The position numbers were made by a program, and so were the translations under genes. The notes beneath the pieces are model-generated. The model was not told the origin of the DNA, searched no databases, and worked only from the letters and a program-made list of their open reading frames with translations. Source: CAVQYV01 sp963718295 [NCBI: uncultured Methylomirabilota bacterium] (GTDB lineage Bacteria > Methylomirabilota > Methylomirabilia > CAVQYV01). Taken from it: DNA of 64,000 bases. Location: assembly GCA_963718295.1 (NCBI GenBank), contig CAVQYV010000006.1, positions 248,001-312,000 on the forward strand, given 5' to 3'. Below are positions 1 through 7,536 of this stretch, piece after piece (positions within the stretch are counted from its first letter, which is position 1; the number at the start of each line of letters is the position of its first letter).

Positions 1-1
1 G

Positions 2-148
2 CTGGCCGAGGAAGTGATGGCCATATCGGCAAGGGAGGAGGGTAATCTTAAAGCGAAGTTCGCAAATGCAGGCAGAAACGACCCTTGCCCCTGCGGGAGC
101 GGCAAGAAATTCAAGCGCTGTCACGGCGGGCAAGACATCAAGACCTGA
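2..148 (+). CDS. SEC-C zinc-motif protein, C-terminal end (partial)
   Basis: The frame is open from the left edge and ends with the SEC-C signature [19 protein letters not shown] followed by a short tail and a TGA stop. SEC-C motifs bind one zinc through a CxC...CH arrangement and occur at the C-terminus of SecA and many unrelated proteins, so this 48-residue end does not identify the protein. All four zinc ligands are intact. The main domain lies outside the window. A second, degraded SEC-C motif occurs near 5.83 kb. Confidence 0.8.
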   Translation: MAEEVMAISAREEGNLKAKFANAGRNDPCPCGSGKKFKRCHGGQDIKT

Positions 149-279
149 CAGAGGAAGTGCGTATCGATTCGTCGGGGAGGCGTGCCCTCCTGAAGGGCGC
201 GACTCCGAAGACAGGTCCTGTCAACATGAACGGAAGCCCCGTGAAACGGGAAAAGAAGATCCTGAAAGGAGAGTCGGCA

Positions 280-1003
280 ATGATACGAATCGGAAAAAGA
301 CCATGGAGAGGTGGGTTATCCGCTGCGATAGCCGTCCTCGCGATTGCTGTGCCTTGTGGTCTTCGGCACCTCGGCCGTCGCGGCCCAAAAAGCAAACAAG
401 GAGAAGACTGAGGCTCAGGGGATCGTGGACACGGCGAAGGCCACCTTCAACTCCTTCATGGCTGACGAGAACTTCGGCTGGTTGCACGAGAATCTCAAGA
501 ATGCCAAAGGCCTGTTGATCTATCCCCAGGTCCTGAAGGCAGGTTTCATCTTCGGTGGCTCGGGTGGGACGGGCGTCCTCGTGGTAAGAGACGAGAAAAC
601 CAATGATTGGAGCCAGCCTGCTTTCTACACTCTTGGCGCCGTGACTTTCGGCCTGCAGATCGGCGGAGAGGCGGCACAGGTCGTCGTGATGGCCATGAGT
701 CAGAAGGCCGTGGATTCGCTGCTCACTTCGTCCTTGAAGCTCGGCGGCGATATGTCCATTGCAACCGGGCCCGTAGGGGTAGGCGCCAAAGGCAACGTAA
801 CCGCCGACTTCATTTCCTTTGCCAAATCCAAGGGCCTGTATGCAGGGGTAAATCTTGAAGGCTCTTCGGTCAATGTGAGGGACAAGCTGAACGAAGCCTA
901 CTACGGCAAAGCGGTCACCCCCGTCGACATCCTGGTAAAGAAAGAGGTCAGCAGCAAACGCTCGGCCGAGCTTCTGGCGGCACTGAAGAAGGCAACACAG
1001 TAG
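280..1003 (+). CDS. SYLF/Ysc84-type lipid-binding protein, frameshifted in signal peptide
   Basis: The mature part matches the SYLF (Ysc84, DUF500) family, a secreted bacterial lipid-binding domain of about 200 residues: GLLIYPQVLKAGFIFGGSGG near the start and AGVNLEGSSVNVR near the end. The start was placed at ATG 280 because GGAGAG precedes it and because its first residues (MIRIGKRPWRGG then a hydrophobic run) form a normal signal peptide. That frame is lost near 348-353, where skipping one base joins it to LVVFGTSAVAA, an AxA cleavage site. Without the join the protein would begin at TTG 344 with a shortened leader. A single-base insertion or sequencing error is likely. Confidence 0.75.
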
Positions 1004-1057
1004 AGGGGACCGCTCGGGCGTCCGACCCGAAGGAGCCCACATGAATAAAGTCATAAG

Positions 1058-1076
1058 CCCCGCCTTGTAGGCGGGG
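1058..1076. other. 7-bp GC hairpin after SYLF gene
   Basis: CCCCGCC and GGCGGGG form a perfect 7-bp stem around a TTGTA loop, 55 bases after the SYLF stop. There is no T-run, so it is not a standard intrinsic terminator. The left arm with its flank (TAAGCCCCGCC) recurs at about 2064-2074 just before the next plus-strand gene, so it may be a small dispersed repeat. Confidence 0.5.
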
Positions 1077-1251
1077 AACCATATGCTGGGGGGTCAAGGG
1101 GGCGCAGCATCACCCTTGCCAAGGGGGGTCAGCCGCCTGGAGGGGAGCCTAAGTCTGAAGGCCTTGCGGTCCGACGAAAACGAATGAAACGAGTAAGGGT
1201 ATGGGATGTAATGTGTCGTTGCTGCGAAGGAGAAAGAAAGGAAAATAACCG

Positions 1252-1680
1252 ATGAGCCCCCCTGAAGATACCCCCCCAGCCAAGGATCGCGGGACGGCTC
1301 TCGCGGAGCAGCGGACGGAATACGCCGTGGAGCGGACCCGGGCGGCTGCCGAACGGACCCTGATGGCCTGGATCCGGACGACCCTGTCCATGATCGGCTT
1401 TGGCTTTTCGATCTTCAAGTTTTTCGAGTATTTGAAGGAGTCAGAAAAGTTCATCCTCCGGCGTCCGAGGGCACCAGAACACCTGGGGCTTTTTCTGGTG
1501 ATCCTGGGGGTTATCATGTTGATCCTGGCGATGTGGCAGCACTGGGTCTTCATCAAACGGCTGAGGGAGAGATCGGGGCAAAAGATGCCTCTCTCGCTCG
1601 CCATGATTGCGGCCCTGTTCATTACCCTCGTCGGTCTGTTTGCCCTCTTGAACCTTCTTTTTAGGATCGGTGGCGTTTAG
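1252..1680 (+). CDS. DUF202 (YidH-type) membrane protein
   Basis: This 142-residue protein has the DUF202 pattern: a charged N-terminus rich in Arg and Glu (AEQRTEYAVERTRAAAERT), the core LMAWIRTTLSMIGFGFSIFK as first membrane helix, then two more helices at about residues 80-100 and 117-137. The family is found in bacterial inner membranes and has no settled biochemical role. GAAAGGAAAA lies just before ATG 1252. Length is normal for the family. It stands alone between the SYLF gene and an antitoxin remnant. Confidence 0.8.
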   Translation: MSPPEDTPPAKDRGTALAEQRTEYAVERTRAAAERTLMAWIRTTLSMIGFGFSIFKFFEYLKESEKFILRRPRAPEHLGLFLVILGVIMLILAMWQHWVFIKRLRERSGQKMPLSLAMIAALFITLVGLFALLNLLFRIGGV

Positions 1681-1742
1681 GAGGAGTGACCAGTGGCGAG
1701 TGAGAAGTGGCGAGGCAAATGATCGGGGTACGACGATTGGAG

Positions 1743-2033
1743 TTAACCTAAGGAATCTCGGGACGCCTCCGAACTGAATTTTCCGACAGCATTCAAGGCC
1801 CTCCTGCGCCGGTCCTCCGCACCGGCTGCCAAACCCGCACCCGATCTGACGACATGGTCCACCGCCTCCCGGATGCTCTCGGCAACGGACATATGGCGTG
1901 TGCTGGCGATTCGCTCAACCTCTTCTGCCTGCTCCTCGGTGAGCTGTATCTGTGTTCTGACCAGGCTGCCTCCACTGATACCATCTGTTACATCATCATA
2001 CCAAATGATATCGAGTTGCGGGAAGTGCCTCAA
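1743..2033 (-). CDS. Ribbon-helix-helix antitoxin-like protein, orphan and C-terminally shortened
   Basis: The segment VRTQIQLTEEQAEEVERIA followed by HMSVAESIREAVDHVV is a typical ribbon-helix-helix DNA-binding domain of VapB/CopG-type antitoxins. The family start would normally fall at the V of VRTQ. Here only a CTG (1964) with GGAGG four bases upstream lies there, while the first ATG is 23 codons earlier. The toxin-neutralising tail ends early (VGKFSSEASRDSLG, then stop) and no PIN toxin follows in the 60 bases downstream. I read it as the remnant of a toxin-antitoxin pair that may still bind DNA. Confidence 0.6.
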   Translation of the reverse strand: MRHFPQLDIIWYDDVTDGISGGSLVRTQIQLTEEQAEEVERIASTRHMSVAESIREAVDHVVRSGAGLAAGAEDRRRRALNAVGKFSSEASRDSLG

Positions 2034-2092
2034 GACAGACTGGATGCGAGCATAACCCTGCGCTAAGCCCCGCCGGGGAGAAAGGGTATTGA

Positions 2093-3220
2093 ATGACGGA
2101 GACGGTTACACAGAATGATGTGCAGGAGACAATCACACGCAGGGCTTTCTTTCTCGTAGCGCTCTGGGCAGCAGGAATTCTCCTTCTTTATGCCATCGGT
2201 GGATACCTCGGGGTTCGGCAGCTTGAGGGCTACAGGGCAGAAACCGAAAAGTTCCGACAGGCCTGGATTGAGGGTGCCACGACAGAAACGGGCGCACCAG
2301 CCCCTGGATTCACGTTAGCGCCCGGGGTAAGACCGGTGGATGTACGCGTCGGTATCTACATCAACCGCATTGGAGAATTTTCCCTCAAGGAAGCCGGCTG
2401 GACCGCCGACTTTGACATCCGGTTCCGCTGGACCGGCGATCAGGTCAATCCAGGGGAGAATTTCCAGGTCGTAAACGGTCAGATCGATCTCCGGGAGAAA
2501 AAGGAGGAGTATGTCAGGGGAGGAGTGCATTACGAGCGGTACCGCGTGAAAGCCCGCCTTGCGAAGTTCTTCGATACCACCCGTTTTCCTTTCAGCAATG
2601 CGGACTTGGCCATCCAGGTGGAAGACGGGACTCACGGGGTAGCGGCATTGCGCTATGTTGCCGAGGAACCGAGTAGCGGCATCAGCCGATCGGGAGTCCC
2701 TCAGGGCCTGAAGATCCTGAAATGGCTCGTGTCGGTCAGGCCGCACGATTATGGGTCTGGCCGGGGCGACCCGCGTTTGTCCGCCGGCGCCGCGGACGTT
2801 CACTCCCGGTTTGTCTTCGCCATGCTGGCCTCCCCACCCAGTTGGGAATTATTTGTCACGATGTTCCGGGCGCTTTTCGCCTCGGTTGCCATTGCCTTCA
2901 TCGTCTTCTTCATCAAGCCGATCCACGTGGATCCCCGCTTCGGACTGGGAGTCGGGGCCTTCTTTGCTGCGGTTGGGAACAATGTCTTTGTGGGGACCAG
3001 TCTTCCTCCGACTGGAAGAATCGCTCTCGCAGACATCGTGAACGTCATCGGGCTGGTGACCATCTTCCTTACCCTGGTTCAGTCGGCCATCTCCCTTTAT
3101 ATCCTGGATACGATGGGGCGGGAGAGGCTATCTCGATTTTTCGATAAGGTGTCCTTTGCCGTTTTCCTGATTGGATATGCAGTGATCAATCTGCTGCTTC
3201 CCCTTGCAGCAAAGCCATAG
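2093..3220 (+). CDS. Pentameric ligand-gated ion channel-like membrane protein
   Basis: This 375-residue protein has an N-terminal membrane anchor (about 19-42), an extracytoplasmic beta-rich domain (about 80-240) and four C-terminal membrane helices (about 258-278, 286-304, 316-340, 350-370). The outer domain opens with RPVDVRVGIYINRI and ADFDIRFRWTGD and later has TTRFPFSNADLAIQVED. These resemble the strands of prokaryotic Cys-loop-family channels such as ELIC, including the FPF segment at the loop position. Like other bacterial members it has no Cys pair there. The four-helix end with GNNVFVGTSLPPTG between helices 2 and 3 also fits. Ligand and ion are unknown. The extra N-terminal anchor is unusual. 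A structure prediction would test the call. Confidence 0.55.
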   Translation: MTETVTQNDVQETITRRAFFLVALWAAGILLLYAIGGYLGVRQLEGYRAETEKFRQAWIEGATTETGAPAPGFTLAPGVRPVDVRVGIYINRIGEFSLKEAGWTADFDIRFRWTGDQVNPGENFQVVNGQIDLREKKEEYVRGGVHYERYRVKARLAKFFDTTRFPFSNADLAIQVEDGTHGVAALRYVAEEPSSGISRSGVPQGLKILKWLVSVRPHDYGSGRGDPRLSAGAADVHSRFVFAMLASPPSWELFVTMFRALFASVAIAFIVFFIKPIHVDPRFGLGVGAFFAAVGNNVFVGTSLPPTGRIALADIVNVIGLVTIFLTLVQSAISLYILDTMGRERLSRFFDKVSFAVFLIGYAVINLLLPLAAKP

Positions 3221-3233
3221 GCATAGGTACCCG

Positions 3234-3356
3234 TAACCGGCGATCAGTGATCGGTGGTCAGTAATCAATAATGAAGCAAGCGGTTGGCGGTAATGAAGGT
3301 ATCGGTGATCAGTGATCCAGTCAGAAGTAGTGACTGACAACTGATTACCAATTGGC
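3234..3356 (+). repeat. Degenerate short-word intergenic repeat
   Basis: The gap between the channel-like gene and the DUF1622 gene is built from imperfect repeats of words such as GATCAGTGATC, GGTCAGTAATCA and GTGATCAGTGATCC. Related text appears at 1683-1718, 3716-3770, 9648-9690, 16893-16948 and 40965-41000, always outside genes. The words vary in length and spacing, so this is not CRISPR or a fixed tandem repeat. Function is unknown. Confidence 0.55.
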
Positions 3357-3373
3357 GGCGACGAGGAGGCAAA

Positions 3374-3712
3374 ATGATACGGGAACTGATTGAGTGGGTC
3401 GCTCAGGGTATCGAGGCTGCGGCTGTATTGATCATCGTGGGGGGCATCATTCATGCCATTGGGCGCTATTCATTTCACCAAAGACAGCAGGTTGGTGACG
3501 CTTATAAACGATTCAAAGAAAAGATTGGGAAGGCTCTTCTGCTGGGGCTGGAGTTCCTCATCGCAGCCGACATCATCAGGACAGTTACTCTTGACCCGAC
3601 CCTGGGAAGTGTCGCGGTGCTGGGACTGTTAGTGCTCATTCGTACGTTTCTGAGCTGGTCTCTGGTAGTGGAGATGGAGGGCCGCTGGCCGTGGCAGATG
3701 AAGGCCGAATAG
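3374..3712 (+). CDS. DUF1622 membrane protein
   Basis: The 112-residue protein starts MIRELIEWVAQGIEAAAVLI and has three hydrophobic helices (about 13-32, 53-72, 78-98) with a basic cytoplasmic loop between the first two (HQRQQVGDAYKRFKEKIGK). This layout and the AADIIRTV motif at the second helix match DUF1622, a small inner-membrane family of unknown function. A strong AGGAGG sits seven bases before ATG. The next gene has an almost identical leader (AGGAGGCAAAA), so the two may be expressed alike. Confidence 0.8.
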   Translation: MIRELIEWVAQGIEAAAVLIIVGGIIHAIGRYSFHQRQQVGDAYKRFKEKIGKALLLGLEFLIAADIIRTVTLDPTLGSVAVLGLLVLIRTFLSWSLVVEMEGRWPWQMKAE

Positions 3713-3826
3713 AGCAGTGAAGAGTGGCAGGTGGTCAGTGCTCGGTCACCAGTAATCAATTGATCAGCGTTCCCTGGGTAGCTCGCAGAGCGAAGTGGGG
3801 TGATCGGTAAAAGAGGAGGCAAAACC

Positions 3827-4204
3827 GTGGAAGAAATATTAGATCGCATATTTGAGGATCTAATCGATCGTGTGAGCGGACCCATGAAGTTTCGACTGAT
3901 TCTTCAGCCCCTCATGGCTATCATCTTCGCGGTACGTTCCGGGTTGAAAGATGCCAAAGAAGGCAAGCCCGCCTATTTCTGGGCCCTCTTTACCCAATCC
4001 GACCACCGGCGAGACATGTTACGAGACGGGTGGAAGGCAGTGGGCAAAGTCTTTGTCTTCGCGATCATCATCGACCTGGTCTATCAGTTGATTATCTTCA
4101 GGTGGTTTTATCCGGGAGAGGCACTTCTTGTTGCAGTTATCCTGGCTTTTATACCGTACCTGCTGATCCGAGGTCCTGTGAATTGGATAGCGCGGTGCAA
4201 ATAG
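3827..4204 (+). CDS. Unidentified small membrane protein
   Basis: I do not recognise the family. I chose GTG 3827 because AGGAGGCAAAACC precedes it exactly as in the gene upstream. The open frame could extend to 3800. The roughly 125-residue protein has an amphipathic N-terminus, a hydrophobic patch in LILQPLMAIIFAVRSGLKDA, and two clear membrane helices near the end (VGKVFVFAIIIDLVYQLIIF and ALLVAVILAFIPYLLIRGP). The stop is followed in the same frame by a sulfatase fragment, so its last codons could come from a junction. Confidence 0.55.
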   Translation: MEEILDRIFEDLIDRVSGPMKFRLILQPLMAIIFAVRSGLKDAKEGKPAYFWALFTQSDHRRDMLRDGWKAVGKVFVFAIIIDLVYQLIIFRWFYPGEALLVAVILAFIPYLLIRGPVNWIARCK

Positions 4205-4450
4205 CGAGTCAACGACAAGGTCGTCGCGGAAGGCCCGATGCGCGCGCAGGTGGGTAAGTTCACCCTGCCGGGCGACGGCCTCTGCATCGGGTTCGACAGC
4301 GCCGATGCCGTCAGTGAGGAATACAAGGGGTCTTCGCCGTTCAAGGGCGGGACGATCCTCGGCGTCGGCGTTACCCACGAAAAGAAGCAGTACCTCGACC
4401 TCGAGAGGGAGGCTCAGGGAGCGTTTGCACGGGATCAGCAGTCAGTTTGA
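4205..4450 (+). pseudogene. Arylsulfatase C-terminal remnant
   Basis: Directly after the stop of the preceding gene, in the same frame, the translation reads VNDKVVAEGPMRAQVGKFTL, GDGLCIGFDSADAVSEEYK, FKGGTILGVGVT and QYLDLEREAQGAFARD. This is the C-terminal beta-sandwich end of long arylsulfatases. Compare GGAMLVGADAGAPVTPEYK and FTGTIKRVIVDLSG in the intact sulfatase at 9.7 kb. The catalytic domain is absent and there is no start signal, so this is a relic. A hairpin lies 17 bases after its stop, as it does after the intact sulfatases. Confidence 0.8.
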
Positions 4451-4466
4451 TTTTGAATCAGATGTC

Positions 4467-4492
4467 ACCGGCAGCCCGAACCGGCTGCCGGT
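4467..4492. terminator. 10-bp GC hairpin after sulfatase remnant
   Basis: ACCGGCAGCC and GGCTGCCGGT form a perfect 10-bp stem with a CGAACC loop, 17 bases after the remnant's stop. No T-run follows, so termination, if it occurs, would be weak or factor-assisted. It could also stabilise mRNA ends. Confidence 0.6.
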
Positions 4493-4563
4493 CATAGTTA
4501 TAGCCAACTCAAGAAAGCAGGAGAGATTCGGAGAAATAGCATTCCGACCAGCGATGTTGGCTC

Positions 4564-4592
4564 TTGCTCCTGAAGCGGTTATCAGATATAAT
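4564..4592 (+). promoter_or_regulatory. Sigma-70-type promoter of the fic gene
   Basis: TTGCTC (4564-4569) and a perfect TATAAT (4587-4592) are separated by 17 bases, the optimal spacing. Transcription would start near 4599, about 28 bases before the TTG start codon of the Fic gene. Confidence 0.65.
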
Positions 4593-4614
4593 CGCTTCAT
4601 AATATGAAGCGATT
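4590..4614. promoter_or_regulatory. Palindromic operator overlapping the fic promoter
   Basis: AATCGCTTCA and TGAAGCGATT form a perfect 10-bp inverted repeat around TAATA. It overlaps the end of the -10 box and the expected transcription start, the position of a repressor site. The Fic protein just downstream carries a C-terminal helix-turn-helix region, so autoregulation is a reasonable inference. Confidence 0.6.
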
Positions 4615-4626
4615 AGGGGGCATCTA

Positions 4627-5742
4627 TTGAAGTATGTCTGGCAACTGTCTGGCTGGCCTGAGCTTGCCTGGCAAAGTGATAGCCTGCTGGCTGCACTTAG
4701 CCAGGCAAGGCTTGCTCAAGGCAAGCTTTTGACCAAAGTAACCAGTCTGGGTTTTGATCATAGCCTGGAAGCGCACTCCGATATTCTCACCGAGGAAGTG
4801 ATAACAACATCCGCTATCGAAGGAGAGAAACTGGACCGGGAATCAGTCCGTTCTTCGGTAGCGAGACGCCTGGGGCTTCCCGTGGCTGGGTTGCCACCCA
4901 TAGACCGTGCTGTAGATGGTCTGGTGGAAGTGCTCCTTGAGGCGACCCGGCAATATGACAAGCCACTGACAGCAACCCGGCTCAAACGCTGGCAGGCAGG
5001 CCTGTTCCCAACAGGTTGGTCGGGAATTTCGAAAATTCATGTGGGCAAATGGCGCCCTGCGGAAATGCCCATGCGGGTCGTTTCGGGAACTCAGGGGCGG
5101 GAAAAAATTCATTATGAAGCTCCTCCGGGCGATAAAGTAGAAGAAGAAATAAGACAGTTTCTTGCCTGGTGGACATCCAGCTTAGGCCAGGTGGATGGGC
5201 TTTTACGATCAGGCCTGGCCCACTTTTATTTTGTTACCATCCACCCTTTTGAAGATGGAAACGGTCGCCTCGCCCGGGCGTTGACGGATATGGCATTGGC
5301 GCAGGATGAAAAACTATCGACACGATATTACAGTCTCTCCTCACAAATCATGGAAGAACGCAAAGACTATTATGATGTTCTCGGAGCATGTCAGAAAGGC
5401 AGCGGAGACGTTACTTCATGGCTTAAGTGGTACCTGGAATGCTACACCCGCGCTGTTGAGAGGGCTGAGAAATTGATCGGGAATGTCCTTTCCAAAGCCC
5501 GGTTTTGGCAAGATCACAGCCACGTCGGGATGAGCGAACGTCAACGGAAGGTTGTCAATCGGCTTCTGGATGCCGGAAAAGAAGGCTTTCAGGGCGGACT
5601 TACAACCCGTAAGTATGTCTCCATGGCTAAGGTGAGTCGTGCTACCGCATTCCGTGAAATCTCGGAGCTGCTCGAAAAGGGCATTCTCATTCAAAACCCT
5701 GCCAGGGGCCGCAGCGTCAGTTATGATTTAAGGTGGAGCTAA
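4627..5742 (+). CDS. Fic-family protein with DUF4172 N-terminus and C-terminal HTH
   Basis: Fic proteins usually transfer AMP from ATP to a hydroxyl on a target protein. The catalytic motif HPFEDGNGRLAR (about residues 202-213) is complete, including the His and the phosphate-binding loop. The N-terminal inhibitory helix motif SAIEGE (about 62-67) blocks the ATP site in this class, so the protein is probably self-inhibited. The N-terminus (residues 1-100, VRSSVARRLGLPVAGL) matches DUF4172. The C-terminus (about 300-371, RKYVSMAKVSRATAFREISE) looks like a winged helix-turn-helix. The start is TTG 4627 behind AGGGGG. Length (371) is normal and no antitoxin partner is needed. A promoter and palindrome lie just upstream. 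Confidence 0.9.
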   Translation: MKYVWQLSGWPELAWQSDSLLAALSQARLAQGKLLTKVTSLGFDHSLEAHSDILTEEVITTSAIEGEKLDRESVRSSVARRLGLPVAGLPPIDRAVDGLVEVLLEATRQYDKPLTATRLKRWQAGLFPTGWSGISKIHVGKWRPAEMPMRVVSGTQGREKIHYEAPPGDKVEEEIRQFLAWWTSSLGQVDGLLRSGLAHFYFVTIHPFEDGNGRLARALTDMALAQDEKLSTRYYSLSSQIMEERKDYYDVLGACQKGSGDVTSWLKWYLECYTRAVERAEKLIGNVLSKARFWQDHSHVGMSERQRKVVNRLLDAGKEGFQGGLTTRKYVSMAKVSRATAFREISELLEKGILIQNPARGRSVSYDLRWS

Positions 5743-5789
5743 AGTGGAGCTTTATTTTGTGTCCATTCAGAGAAGGAGATCGTCGTGTG

Positions 5790-5893
5790 ATGGCAACAGA
5801 AGAGAAAGGAGATGATAGCGTATCGATGAAACCCGGCAGAAACGAGCCCTGCTTCTGTGGGTGCGGACTGAAGTTCAAAAGGAGAAAACGATC
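5790..5893 (+). pseudogene. SEC-C motif fragment upstream of sulfatase
   Basis: From ATG 5790 the translation reads MATEEKGDDSVS then MKPGRNEPCFCGCGLKFKR. This is a SEC-C zinc motif that lacks the final Cys-Cys/His pair. The reading then runs out of frame into the sulfatase gene, whose ribosome-binding site (AAAGGAGAAAA) falls where the missing ligands should be. It may have become a translated leader for the sulfatase. I doubt it binds zinc on its own. Confidence 0.45.
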
Positions 5894-7384
5894 ATGGCTG
5901 AGAAACAACCGAATATTCTTATTTTATGGGGCGATGACATCGGCTGGTGGAATATCAGTTACAACAGCCGGGGGCAGATGGGCTACCGGACGCCTAACAT
6001 CGACCGCGTCGGCAATGAAGGCGTCGCCTTCACCGACTACTATGCCCAGCAGAGCTGCACCGCCGGCCGCGCCGCCTTCATCACCGGCCAGAACCCGGTG
6101 CGCACCGGCTTGACCAAGGTTGGGATGCCAGGCGCTGATGTCGGCCTGCAGAAGGAAGACCCGACCATCGCCGAGCTGCTCAAACCCTTGGGGTACGCAA
6201 CGGGTCAGTTCGGAAAGAACCACCTGGGCGACAAGGACGAATTCCTGCCCACCATGCACGGATTCGATGAGTTCTTCGGCAACCTGTACCACCTCAACGC
6301 CGAGGAAGAACCGGAACTTCCGGATTACCCGAAAATGCCGGAGTTCAGGAAGAAGTTCGGACCCCGCGGCGTGCTGCACTGCTGGGCCGACGGCAAGGGC
6401 GGACAGAAAATTGAGAACACGGGCCCGCTGACCAAGAAGCGCATGGAAACCGTCGATGAAGAAACGACGGACGCTGCCCTCCAGTTCATCGACAAGACCC
6501 ACAAGGACGGCAAGCCCTTCTTCGTGTGGTGGAACACGACGGCCATGCACTTCCGGACCCACTGCGCCGAAAAGCACCAGGGCAAGAGCCGCCAGGGGCC
6601 CTACAACGACGTCATGGTCGCTCACGACGAGAACGTCGGCAAGATGCTGAACAAGCTCGACCAGCTGGGCATCGCCGACAACACCATCGTCATGTACTCC
6701 ACCGACAACGGCCCCCATTACAACAGTTGGCCGGATGCCGGCATTACGCCGTTCCGGTCCGAGAAGAACACCAACTGGGAAGGCGGCTGGCGCGTGCCGG
6801 CGTTTGTGCGCTGGCCGGGTAAGATCAAGGCGGGGACCGTGCTCAATGGCATCGTGTCTCATCAGGACTGGCTGCCGACACTGCTGGCCGTGGCAGGAGA
6901 AGCGGACATCAGCGCCAAGCTCCTCAACGGGCATAAGGCGGGTGACAAGACCTTCAAGGTCCACATCGACGGCCTCAACATGCTGCCCTATCTGACGGGC
7001 GAGGTGAAAGAAAGCCCCAGGCAGTCCTTCTTCTACATCAGTGATGACGGCGATGTTCTGGGCATTCGGATGGGCGACTGGAAGATGGTGCTCGCGGAAC
7101 AGCGGGCCACGCGGATGCAGTGCTGGGCGGAGCCGTTTGTGAAGCTGCGCCTTCCAAAGATGTTCAACCTGCGCCGCGACCCGTTCGAACGGGCCGACGA
7201 AAACTCGAACACCTACTGGGACTGGATCTTCGACCACGCTTTCTTGCTTTACGGAATGCAGGCCTTGGTGGCGCAGCAGATTGAGAACTTCGTGAAATAC
7301 CCGCCGCGTCAGAAGGCAGCCGCGTTCAACCTGGACGAGGTAATGCGGAAGCTGGCGGACTCAAGCGGCGGCGGCCACCACTGA
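5894..7384 (+). CDS. Arylsulfatase, about 500-residue type
   Basis: Sulfatase family (PF00884) enzyme that hydrolyses sulfate esters using formylglycine made from an active-site Cys. Here the motif is CTAGR (Cys55), a CxAxR variant of the usual CxPxR, still compatible with maturation. Metal ligands are seen in LWGDDIGWW near the N-terminus and STDNGPHYNSW in the middle. ATG 5894 was chosen for the GGAG 10 bases upstream. There is no signal peptide, so it should be cytoplasmic. Length is 496 residues, without the C-terminal beta-sandwich of the two other sulfatases. An 18-bp hairpin follows the stop. The substrate cannot be told from sequence. No maturase gene lies in the window. Confidence 0.9.
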   Translation: MAEKQPNILILWGDDIGWWNISYNSRGQMGYRTPNIDRVGNEGVAFTDYYAQQSCTAGRAAFITGQNPVRTGLTKVGMPGADVGLQKEDPTIAELLKPLGYATGQFGKNHLGDKDEFLPTMHGFDEFFGNLYHLNAEEEPELPDYPKMPEFRKKFGPRGVLHCWADGKGGQKIENTGPLTKKRMETVDEETTDAALQFIDKTHKDGKPFFVWWNTTAMHFRTHCAEKHQGKSRQGPYNDVMVAHDENVGKMLNKLDQLGIADNTIVMYSTDNGPHYNSWPDAGITPFRSEKNTNWEGGWRVPAFVRWPGKIKAGTVLNGIVSHQDWLPTLLAVAGEADISAKLLNGHKAGDKTFKVHIDGLNMLPYLTGEVKESPRQSFFYISDDGDVLGIRMGDWKMVLAEQRATRMQCWAEPFVKLRLPKMFNLRRDPFERADENSNTYWDWIFDHAFLLYGMQALVAQQIENFVKYPPRQKAAAFNLDEVMRKLADSSGGGHH

Positions 7385-7410
7385 GCGACGCTTTAACCAA
7401 ATTGACCGTA

Positions 7411-7451
7411 CGGATTTCCCTGGCGGACCCTTTGTCCGCCGGGGAAATCCG
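7411..7451. terminator. 18-bp hairpin after sulfatase 1
   Basis: CGGATTTCCCTGGCGGAC (7411-7428) pairs fully with 7434-7451, with one T-G wobble, around a five-base loop. It begins 27 bases after the sulfatase stop and lies before the next gene. There is no T-run. It is likely an RNA 3'-end or attenuation structure. Confidence 0.7.
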
Positions 7452-7536
7452 CTGTACACCCAGAAAAGACACACTAATGAAAAAAACCGCGCCCGAAGAA
7501 CAGGTGTTTGCAAGCAGGAAAGAGAGCTATACCCCC

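Noticed and set aside
1058-1076. End of an IS200/IS605-type element
   Set aside because: The hairpin is similar in style, but there is no transposase or second end, and the partner copy near 2064 is incomplete.
3234-3770. Possible CRISPR array in the short-word repeats
   Set aside because: The words vary in length, sequence and spacing, there are no unique spacers of fixed size, and no cas genes are present.
7402-7536. Upstream starts for the 5'-nucleotidase-like gene
   Set aside because: They would translate through an 18-bp hairpin and push the twin-arginine signal 45 residues into the protein.
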